Source: Clostridium sp. CAG:288 (GTDB taxonomy: Bacteria; Bacillota_I; Bacilli_A; RFN20; CAG-288). From it: 64,000 nucleotides of DNA. The notes below the pieces were generated by a model. The model worked only from the letters and a program-made list of their open reading frames with translations. It did not search any database and was not told where the DNA came from. Both the position numbers and the translations under genes were made by a program. Positions within the stretch are counted from its first letter, which is position 1. Each line of letters begins with the position of its first letter. Below, piece by piece: positions 9,631-15,651 of the stretch. The stretch covers positions 1 through 64,000 of the forward strand of contig FR898180.1 in the NCBI GenBank assembly GCA_000437395.1, given 5' to 3'.

Positions 9631-9664
9631 AAAGGCTATTTATGTAGTTAATAAAGCCTTTTTA
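9631..9664 (+). terminator. Terminator after the binding-protein gene
   Basis: AAAGGCT (9631-9637) pairs with AGCCTTT (near 9655-9661), followed by a T-rich stretch, 16 bases after the stop. It separates the lipoprotein gene from the permease gene, which has its own promoter. Confidence 0.7.
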
Positions 9665-9688
9665 TTATGCTTTAATAAATTTGCATGA

Positions 9689-9694
9689 TATAAT
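9689..9694 (+). promoter_or_regulatory. -10 box giving a leaderless permease mRNA
   Basis: TATAAT ends only 8 bases before the permease ATG at 9703, so transcription should begin at or next to the start codon. There is no room for a Shine-Dalgarno sequence and none is seen. No strong -35 is visible. Confidence 0.5.
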
Positions 9695-9702
9695 TAGTTG
9701 CT

Positions 9703-10524
9703 ATGAAATTATTTAAAGAAAGAATTAATAAGTTTAAGAGAATTCATCCGCTAGTATTTAACATTTTATGGAAAGGGTCAGCCTTATTAATTGGATTAGT
9801 ATTATTCTTCGGTCTTTGGAGTATTATATCAAGAGCTATTTCTTCAACAATTCTTCCAGGACCGATTACAACGCTTAAAACTATCTTCAAATTATTAGGG
9901 AAATCAGCTACATATAAAGTGTTAGGATATACAATTGGAAGAATAGCATTAGCTTTATTTACTGCTACTATTATAGGTGTGTTTCTTGGGTCTTTAGCCG
10001 GTTATTATCAGTTTGTAGAATATGTTCTTAAACCAATTGTCATTGTCTTAAGATCTTTTCCGAGTGTAGCCTTGATGCTTATATTAATCATATTTACCAA
10101 AAATGCTAGTTTCTATCTTGTATGTATAGTGTTATTCCCAATAATATATGAATCTACTCTTAGAGGAGTTGGGGAAATTAAAAGCGAATATCAAAGCATA
10201 TTAAAGCTCGATGGACAAGATAGTATTGTAAATATTCCTAAAGTGGCTTTACCATTAGCAACAGATTATATTCTAATTGGAATATTTCAATCCCTTGGAT
10301 TAGGACTTAAAGTTCAAATAATGGGAGAATCGTTGATGGGTTCAACCACATTTGTTGGCTTAGGGATAGAAATATATAAAGCCTATTTAAATTTAGATAT
10401 GGATGTCGTCTTTGCATATAGTATATTAGCCATTACATTAATAATGATTGCTGATTTATTAACATTAGTTCTTAAAAGAAAGCTTAAGCAACGCTTACTT
10501 GAACAAGGGAAAGCAAAAGCTTAG
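9703..10524 (+). CDS. ABC importer permease (SsuC/TauC/NitT-like)
   Basis: A binding-protein-dependent permease with about six membrane helices. The opening motif GPITTLKTI and the EAA-like loop near residues 155-185 (ESTLRGVGEIKSEYQSILKLDGQD) fit the BPD_transp_1 family of sulfonate, nitrate and thiamine-precursor importers. It pairs functionally with the lipoprotein gene just upstream. No cognate ATPase lies within the window, so the system either borrows one or has it elsewhere. A short TATAAT-to-ATG distance suggests a leaderless transcript. It is the last plus-strand gene before the terminus region. Confidence 0.85.
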   Translation: MKLFKERINKFKRIHPLVFNILWKGSALLIGLVLFFGLWSIISRAISSTILPGPITTLKTIFKLLGKSATYKVLGYTIGRIALALFTATIIGVFLGSLAGYYQFVEYVLKPIVIVLRSFPSVALMLILIIFTKNASFYLVCIVLFPIIYESTLRGVGEIKSEYQSILKLDGQDSIVNIPKVALPLATDYILIGIFQSLGLGLKVQIMGESLMGSTTFVGLGIEIYKAYLNLDMDVVFAYSILAITLIMIADLLTLVLKRKLKQRLLEQGKAKA

Positions 10525-10558
10525 GCTTTTTGCTTGAAATAGATAAAAAAAGGTATAT

Positions 10559-10602
10559 TAGTAGATATTTAGTAGATATATAGTAGTAAACAAGTTAATT
10601 AT
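10559..10602 (+). repeat. 11-bp phased repeat array, copy B
   Basis: Four units of 11 bp: TAGTAGATATT, TAGTAGATATA, TAGTAGTAAAC and a weaker AAGTTAATTAT. It ends 3 bases before the first of three DnaA boxes and about 100 bp before dif. It lies between convergent genes, so it is not an ordinary promoter element. In layout it also resembles the DnaA-trio plus DnaA-box arrangement of bacterial origins. Confidence 0.75.
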
Positions 10603-10605
10603 ATC

Positions 10606-10634
10606 TGTGGATAACTAGTCAGAAATTATCCACA
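10606..10634. promoter_or_regulatory. Inverted pair of consensus DnaA boxes
   Basis: TGTGGATAA at 10606-10614 and TTATCCACA at 10626-10634 are both perfect DnaA boxes in opposite orientation, 11 bp apart. A third, TGTGGAAAA (complement TTTTCCACA), lies at 10661-10669. Three boxes in 64 bp is well above chance. No dnaA gene is in the window, and flanking genes converge rather than diverge, which argues against an ordinary oriC. Confidence 0.75.
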
Positions 10635-10660
10635 ATACGATAAATGCTTAATTTCTTGAA

Positions 10661-10669
10661 TGTGGAAAA
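10661..10669 (-). promoter_or_regulatory. Third DnaA box
   Basis: TTTTCCACA on the minus strand is one base from the consensus. It lies between the inverted pair of boxes and the dif site. Confidence 0.55.
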
Positions 10670-10700
10670 ACCTAGTGTTTATCGCATTATTTTATATATT

Positions 10701-10728
10701 AGTTTACATAATAGTGATTATGCGAAGT
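10701..10728 (-). other. dif: dif site (XerC/XerD recombination site)
   Basis: On the minus strand the 28 bp divide into an XerC arm ACTTCGCATAA, a centre TCACTA and an XerD arm TTATGTAAACT. The XerD arm is identical to that of Bacillus subtilis dif. The XerC arm combines the Firmicutes ACTTC with the GCATAA of Escherichia coli dif. Its location between oppositely directed, convergent gene sets is exactly that expected of a replication terminus, and xerD is 4.2 kb away. Confidence 0.9.
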
Positions 10729-10811
10729 TGTAATAAAAGTATAAAATTAACATTTTTTGCTCTTTTTTAACGTGTTTTGTCCAATAAAAGCTATTTATAT
10801 GTATATTTGTA

Positions 10812-10836
10812 TTAAAAAACACCTCATAAGAGGTGT
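10812..10836 (-). terminator. Terminator after mtnN
   Basis: On the minus strand ACACCTC, a 4-base loop and GAGGTGT (10819-10836) are followed by TTTTTTAAT, 20 bases after the mtnN stop. This is a clean intrinsic terminator. Between it and dif (10729-10811) I see nothing but AT-rich sequence. Confidence 0.85.
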
Positions 10837-10856
10837 AAATAGTTATTAGTTATTTA

Positions 10857-11540
10857 TTAATCAATTAGTTCTAACAAAACGTCTACAGCATTTTGACAGC
10901 ACTTAGTAACTAGTTCTTCATGTTCTAATTCATTAGCTTCATTATTGACTGAATCAGATATAGCTCTTATAAGAGTATATGGCTTATTAAGTCTATAAGC
11001 ACATTGACCAAAAGCTGCGCCTTCCATATCAATACATAATGGATCATTAAATTTATTAAGCTTGTCTTTATCAATAAGAGCAACAGTCATAAAGGATTCA
11101 ACAGTTAAATTTAATCCATAATGAATTTTAAATCCAGTACGATCTTTAAGTTTAATGTTAGCTGTTGCAGTTTCAAATGTTGCTGGACAACCACACATTT
11201 GACCATACTTGTAGCCAAATCTAGTTATATCTACATCATAGTAGGCACTTGCTGTAGCTAATACGACATCTAAAGGCTTTAATTTATTTGATAAAGCTCC
11301 AGCACTACCTAAATTTATTATCTCTTTTATATCTAATGAAGCAGCCAATATTCCTAAATCAAGAGCTGTGTTTACCCTGCCTACTTTAGACTCATAAGCA
11401 AAAACCAAACCTTTCTTTTTACTTATAAAAGTATATCCGCTAATGCCATTTATTGTTTTAGGCTCTAATCGTTCGTTTAAAGCCATTTTAAGAGCTTTAA
11501 ACTCACTTTCCATAGGAATAGCTAATAAAACAGCTTCCAT
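10857..11540 (-). CDS. mtnN: 5'-methylthioadenosine/S-adenosylhomocysteine nucleosidase
   Basis: Hydrolyses MTA and SAH to adenine and a thiopentose, removing by-products of methylation and polyamine synthesis. Family motifs are visible: NLGSAGAL, AYYDVDITRFGYKYGQ, CIDMEGAAFGQ (substrate-binding Met-Glu) and LIRAISDSV with the catalytic Asp. The length, 227 aa, is typical. It shares one base with the rsfS stop (TAATG) and ends the yqeG-yqeH-nadD-rsfS operon, where many Bacilli have the methyltransferase gene yqeM instead. Adenine released here could be recovered by Apt, encoded at 36747-37265. Confidence 0.95.
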   Translation of the reverse strand: MEAVLLAIPMESEFKALKMALNERLEPKTINGISGYTFISKKKGLVFAYESKVGRVNTALDLGILAASLDIKEIINLGSAGALSNKLKPLDVVLATASAYYDVDITRFGYKYGQMCGCPATFETATANIKLKDRTGFKIHYGLNLTVESFMTVALIDKDKLNKFNDPLCIDMEGAAFGQCAYRLNKPYTLIRAISDSVNNEANELEHEELVTKCCQNAVDVLLELID

Positions 11541-11947
11541 TAATCTAAGTCCTCAAAACGATCATCTATATGTTTGACATATGGCTTTTCAATTACTTCA
11601 ACGTTGTCTTTTTCTGTTAATTCTTCTTTGTCGCACTTAGCTATAATACTATCGAATTTAATTCTTTCCCTTTCGTTTAATTCGAATAAATGTACGACAA
11701 CTTCATAACAGTCGACGACAATCCATTTTGAACCGTTTCTACCCTCAACGTGATTAACTGGGTGGTTTAACTCTTTCAAAACTTCTAAACAAGCTTCTTT
11801 TAAGCCATTTAATTGTCTATCGCTTCTAGCGCCTGCAACGACGTAAGCTTCAGTTAATGGAGTTATATTTCTTACGTCTGCTATAACTACCCCATCAGCT
11901 TTCATGTCGGCTAATTTTTTTCCTAATTTTTTTGCTAATTCGTTCAT
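11540..11947 (-). CDS. rsfS: Ribosomal silencing factor RsfS
   Basis: Binds ribosomal protein L14 and blocks subunit joining under starvation. The core (VVIADVRNITPLTEAYVVAGARSDRQLNGL, then HVEGRNGSKWIVVDCYEVVVHLF) is characteristic of the RsfS/YbeB family. The length is 135 aa, with a short acidic C-terminal tail. Start and stop overlap both neighbours by one base (TAATG at each junction), so nadD-rsfS-mtnN are translationally coupled. The position after nadD/yqeK is the usual one in Bacilli. Confidence 0.95.
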   Translation of the reverse strand: MNELAKKLGKKLADMKADGVVIADVRNITPLTEAYVVAGARSDRQLNGLKEACLEVLKELNHPVNHVEGRNGSKWIVVDCYEVVVHLFELNERERIKFDSIIAKCDKEELTEKDNVEVIEKPYVKHIDDRFEDLD

Positions 11948-13056
11948 TATTTGTTTTCCTTTTCTAATATATAATTATTATAACACTCATCTGTTAGTTT
12001 AGTTTGTTCACCTAAATGCCCTTTGGCATCGATGAACTTCTTGTTTTCCTTTAAAACATATGCAAACCCTTTATCAACGTCATTTAGCATCATGTTTATC
12101 ATTTCTGATGAATCATAGCCTCTTGTTGGTTCGATTTTATCGCTAGCATAAATTATTTTATCGTATTTACCCATTTTCGGGGCGCCTGTCGTGTGATAGA
12201 GTATAGCATCAAGTATTTCCCTATCTCTTATATTAAACTCTTTATAAGCTATTGCAGCGCCTGCAAATTGATGAAGCGTATATGATGGATAGTTTAAATA
12301 TTCATCGTACATGCCTTCCATCCATTTCTTGCACTCTTCATCCGATAATTTTTTAGCTATATCGTGATATAAACCTGCTAAATAAGCTTTTGGAGCATCT
12401 AATCCATTGGCTTTAGCAATATCATAAGCGACATTTGCTACTGAAAGAGCGTGTATATATCTTTTTTCTTTGTAGAATTCTTTTACTTTTGGAATGAAAT
12501 ATAGATTGTTTTTAACTATATAATCTATGACTTCTTTAGGTGTCTCTAAACTCTTTCCAAGTCTAATAGAAGTGCTATCAGCATCTACTTCATTAGATTC
12601 AACTAATTCAATACCATATTTTTGATATATCTCTTTGTTAATTTTATATCCAGGCCTTTTAAAGCAAACTAAATGTGCTAGTTGGGATACTTTATATGGT
12701 TCATGCCACTTTTCAAAGTCGTTGACACAGTCAGCACCAATCAAAAATATGATTTCTCTATTACTATATATCTTTTTTAATTCAATCAAAGAGTCTAGAG
12801 TGTATGTAAACTCTTTATTTGACTCTAATTCTATAGTTGATATTTCGAATTCTGGATAATCTTTTAAAGCTAATTTAAGCATATTTAATCTATCATTAGC
12901 TTCTGTTGGTGATTTTCCTTTAGGGTTCTTAGTCAGTAAAAAGAGGACTTTAGACACTTTAAAATGCCTAAGAGCCTCTTTAGCTAACGAAATATGTCCG
13001 TTATGAATTGGATCAAATGTGCCACCTAAAATTACAATAGGTTCTAAAACTACCAT
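11947..13056 (-). CDS. nadD: Fused NadD (nicotinate-nucleotide adenylyltransferase) - YqeK HD hydrolase
   Basis: Residues 1-190 are NadD, which makes NAAD in NAD synthesis. They include the nucleotidyltransferase motif GGTFDPIHNGH (11-21) and a C-terminal DADSTSIR, the ISSTxIR equivalent. Residues about 195-369 are a YqeK-type HD phosphohydrolase with HALSVANVAYDIAK, GLYHDIAKK and LHQFAGAAIA. YqeK proteins hydrolyse symmetrical Ap4A. In Bacillus these are two adjacent genes, and a fused form is known from Mollicutes, so this supports the taxonomic placement. It overlaps yqeH by 7 bases. Ser replaces the first Ser-rich position of ISSTxIR conservatively. I see nothing suggesting inactivity. 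Confidence 0.93.
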   Translation of the reverse strand: MVVLEPIVILGGTFDPIHNGHISLAKEALRHFKVSKVLFLLTKNPKGKSPTEANDRLNMLKLALKDYPEFEISTIELESNKEFTYTLDSLIELKKIYSNREIIFLIGADCVNDFEKWHEPYKVSQLAHLVCFKRPGYKINKEIYQKYGIELVESNEVDADSTSIRLGKSLETPKEVIDYIVKNNLYFIPKVKEFYKEKRYIHALSVANVAYDIAKANGLDAPKAYLAGLYHDIAKKLSDEECKKWMEGMYDEYLNYPSYTLHQFAGAAIAYKEFNIRDREILDAILYHTTGAPKMGKYDKIIYASDKIEPTRGYDSSEMINMMLNDVDKGFAYVLKENKKFIDAKGHLGEQTKLTDECYNNYILEKENK

Positions 13057-14198
13057 CTTATGCTCATTACTTTACATGCAACATTGTGTGGAACATAGAC
13101 TGATATTTTTTGTCCGTTTGCTTTGAATGTTACATATCCCAAACCAACTATTAAAAGTTCGACATCACCACCAACTGGTAAAACAAAGTCGTGTTTGTCC
13201 AAATCTTTGATAGATTTAATAGTTAAAGAAGCTGGTTGAATTTGCTTTGTTAGAGCTAGTGAATCGAATGTATGATCAGCTTTTTCTAGCTTAGTTCTTG
13301 TAATAGTAACATCGTTAGAAAGCATAAATGTGAAATTGGTTTTTGGTCCATCGATGAAGTCTATACGAGCTATAGCACCTAAACAATATGATTGTTTAGA
13401 ATTAGATTGATAGACTCCTGGTCTAATTTCGGTTCTTGGAACTACATATTTTAAAAGTTGACGTTCAATTTGATTTAAAAGAGAGTCAGCTTTAAAAATT
13501 CCAGGAGTATCATACATATATGAATCTTTATCTAATGGAATTTGGATTACATCGAGTGTTGTTCCTGGAAAGTGTGATGTTGTAATCAACTTGTTTGTTT
13601 GATTCTTGTAAGACTTCAAAATATTGTTAATAAGTGATGATTTACCAACTTGTGAAGCTCCAACAAAATAGACGTTTTTTCCCTTTCTCATAGTTTCGAT
13701 TGTTTTTAACAAACTATCAATGTTGTAGTTTTTATGAGATGAAGTGATAAGTATTTCAGTTGGAAAGACGTTTTCACTTTTTAATCTTGCTTTACAGTCA
13801 GCAATAATTTTGTCGTCAGATAATGATTTTGGAAGAATATCACGCTTATTAAGAATTACTAATAAATTTGTTCCAAGCATTGGACCTATATTAGCAATAA
13901 AGCTTGCTTCCAAGGAAAAAATATCGAGGACATAAACAATTAAAGCTTGAGTTTTAACTGCTTCTTTTAAGATAGATTCATAATCGCTATTGAATTGAGG
14001 ATCTTGATCATCTTGTTCGTTATAGTGACGAAGCTTATAGCATCTCTCACATAATTGTTCATCTTCTTGCTTTAATTTGATTGTTGGAATGTAGCCTGTC
14101 ATCTTTGGGTTTTTATCTTGTAAAACAGCACCACATCCATAGCAACGACGAATTCTAATTTCGTTTGTAACACCTGAGTTTTTCTTTCTAAGTATCAT
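13050..14198 (-). CDS. yqeH: Ribosome-biogenesis GTPase YqeH
   Basis: A circularly permuted GTPase needed for 30S subunit assembly. An N-terminal treble-clef zinc finger uses Cys19, Cys22, Cys50 and Cys53 (CYGC and CERC). The G-motifs appear in permuted order: NKRDILPKS (G4), then GASQVGKSSLIN (G1), then YDTPGIF (G3). The length, 382 aa, is typical. It sits 1 base after yqeG and overlaps nadD, in the conserved yqeG-yqeH-nadD order, but aroE and yhbY, which usually lie between yqeH and nadD, are absent. Confidence 0.95.
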   Translation of the reverse strand: MILRKKNSGVTNEIRIRRCYGCGAVLQDKNPKMTGYIPTIKLKQEDEQLCERCYKLRHYNEQDDQDPQFNSDYESILKEAVKTQALIVYVLDIFSLEASFIANIGPMLGTNLLVILNKRDILPKSLSDDKIIADCKARLKSENVFPTEILITSSHKNYNIDSLLKTIETMRKGKNVYFVGASQVGKSSLINNILKSYKNQTNKLITTSHFPGTTLDVIQIPLDKDSYMYDTPGIFKADSLLNQIERQLLKYVVPRTEIRPGVYQSNSKQSYCLGAIARIDFIDGPKTNFTFMLSNDVTITRTKLEKADHTFDSLALTKQIQPASLTIKSIKDLDKHDFVLPVGGDVELLIVGLGYVTFKANGQKISVYVPHNVACKVMSIRW

Positions 14199-14199
14199 A

Positions 14200-14733
14200 T
14201 TAAATTACCTCCGCAGTTTTACTTGGAACTTTTCTTCCGTTTGTTTTGTTTCTTATAGCCTTTTCCCTGGCTATTCTTTCTTTAAATTTATCGAATTTAT
14301 TCATTGCTGTAAGTTTTCCAGGTAAGTAGTTTGTCAAAATCATTTGAGCTCCGATTTTTAAAGCTAATTTTGAATCTTTATAGATTGAAGCACCTACAAA
14401 AACTAATACGTTTGAATCAATTCCATTAATTTCAAGATATCTTTGAATAAGTTTATTAAGTTTACGCCCTGCAATTAGTTGTGTTTCAAGCATTTTTGCA
14501 TATTCGATTGCTCTTTCAGTCTTTTTGAATGAATAGATGATTAATCCAATACCTCTATTTTTTAATTCTTCTTTTAACCCATAGGCTTTAGCACTAGGTT
14601 TATCAACTGAATAATTCTCAAGTGAATTGTCTAGTGAAACAAACACTGTAGTAACACCGAGTGATAAGAAGAAATCAGGGTCAATCTCATATATGCTAGA
14701 TGCATGATAGTGGGCCACTAATTTATGTACCAA
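14200..14733 (-). CDS. yqeG: YqeG-family HAD protein, probably catalytically inactive
   Basis: The fold and gene position (directly before yqeH) match YqeG, a HAD-IIIA phosphatase family. The nucleophile motif, normally DLDNTL, reads SLDNSL (residues 34-39), so the first Asp is Ser. The later GDQxxTD motif reads GASIYKD, losing another Asp. The family architecture is otherwise kept (GRKLNKLIQRYL and a helical C-terminus). Starting at TTG 14733, with GGTGAT just upstream, gives a normal N-terminus, and no ATG fits. It may retain a structural or binding role, though a sequence error is possible. Confidence 0.75.
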   Translation of the reverse strand: MVHKLVAHYHASSIYEIDPDFFLSLGVTTVFVSLDNSLENYSVDKPSAKAYGLKEELKNRGIGLIIYSFKKTERAIEYAKMLETQLIAGRKLNKLIQRYLEINGIDSNVLVFVGASIYKDSKLALKIGAQMILTNYLPGKLTAMNKFDKFKERIAREKAIRNKTNGRKVPSKTAEVI

Positions 14734-14746
14734 TTATATCACCATA

Positions 14747-14767
14747 CTAAAATATACAATATTTTAG
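14747..14767 (-). promoter_or_regulatory. Perfect 9-3-9 inverted repeat upstream of yqeG
   Basis: On the plus strand this is CTAAAATAT, spacer ACA, ATATTTTAG. It lies 14 bases upstream of the yqeG start, where the operon promoter must be. It has the same geometry as the palindromes over the glyS and apt -10 boxes, though the sequence differs. It may be an operator. Confidence 0.45.
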
Positions 14768-14849
14768 CAATTTAATAAAGATACACGAATAATTATAACG
14801 CTTTTTTGTTCTTTAAAAGCTTAATTATTCATATATTCTAACGATTGAT

Positions 14850-15557
14850 ATGGATATTTTAAATATTTTTTTAAACTTAAAGTTATTTGTTGGTTTTATA
14901 AGAAATGGCGTTTTCCCTCCTAAACTTACTGAAGAGGAAGAAGCAGAACTTATTTTAAAGCTTTTTAACTCTGACACCCATGATTATGCTCGTGAAAAAT
15001 TAATTGAGCATAACTTGAGATTAGTAGCACATATTGTAAAAAAATATGATAATACACGAGAGGATCAAGATGATTTAATATCAATTGGAACAATAGGACT
15101 CATCAAAGCTGTTGATACGTATTCTTCTTCAAAAAATGTTAAGTTAGCAACTTATGCAGCTAAGTGTATTGAAAACGAAATATTAATGACATTAAGAGCA
15201 AATAAAAAATACTCCAAAGATACTCTATTAAGTGAAGCTGTTAATGCAAATAAAGATAATGGGGAGATTTCTCTATTTGATGTACTAGCTTACGAAGAAG
15301 AAAATATCGTAGACAAAATTGATAGAAACGATAAGATAGCAAAGCTTAAAGAGTACTTAAGCGCCTTAGATAATAGAGAGTTAGAAATACTTACTTTACG
15401 TTATGGTTTATTTAATGAAAAAGAACAAACGCAAAAAGAGATTGCTAAAACATATGGAATCTCCCGCTCATATGTATCAAGAATAGAAAAAAGAGCTCTA
15501 GCCAAGCTATGGCAAATGTTTAAAAAAGATGAACAAAATAGAAAAAACGTAATATAG
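14850..15557 (+). CDS. sigK: Sporulation sigma factor K (pro-sigma-K)
   Basis: The late mother-cell sigma factor. The core IEHNLRLVAHIVKKYDN and ENEILMTLRANKK regions match SigK far better than other sigma factors, with DDLISIGTIGLIKAV (region 2) and QKEIAKTYGISRSYVSRIEKRA (region 4.2). The N-terminus has a hydrophobic pro-sequence of about 15 residues ahead of FIRNGVFPPKLTEEEE, aligning with Bacillus YVKNNAFPQPL; cleavage would fall near Gly15/Phe16. The gene is intact, not interrupted by a skin-like element. No Shine-Dalgarno sequence is visible, and TATATT lies only 12 bases before the ATG. It stands alone as a plus-strand gene between yqeG and parC. Its activator SpoIVB is also in this window. 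Confidence 0.9.
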   Translation: MDILNIFLNLKLFVGFIRNGVFPPKLTEEEEAELILKLFNSDTHDYAREKLIEHNLRLVAHIVKKYDNTREDQDDLISIGTIGLIKAVDTYSSSKNVKLATYAAKCIENEILMTLRANKKYSKDTLLSEAVNANKDNGEISLFDVLAYEEENIVDKIDRNDKIAKLKEYLSALDNRELEILTLRYGLFNEKEQTQKEIAKTYGISRSYVSRIEKRALAKLWQMFKKDEQNRKNVI

Positions 15558-15604
15558 TTAAAAAATAGATAAAAATATATGATCTTTCTTTAAAAAATCT
15601 CAAC

Positions 15605-15639
15605 TAAAAAAGGCATAACACCCTATAAGTGCTACGCCT
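15605..15639 (-). terminator. Terminator after parC
   Basis: On the minus strand AGGCGTAGCAC pairs with GTGTTATGCCT (two G-U pairs), with a short loop and a following TTTTTTAG. It lies 12 bases after the parC stop and is possibly shared with convergent sigK. Confidence 0.85.
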
Positions 15640-15651
15640 ATAATTTATTAT

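Noticed and set aside
10559..10669. Main chromosomal origin (oriC)
   Set aside because: DnaA boxes and trio-like repeats are present, but genes converge, a dif site is adjacent and no dnaA, dnaN or rnpA is nearby. Kept only as an origin-like module.
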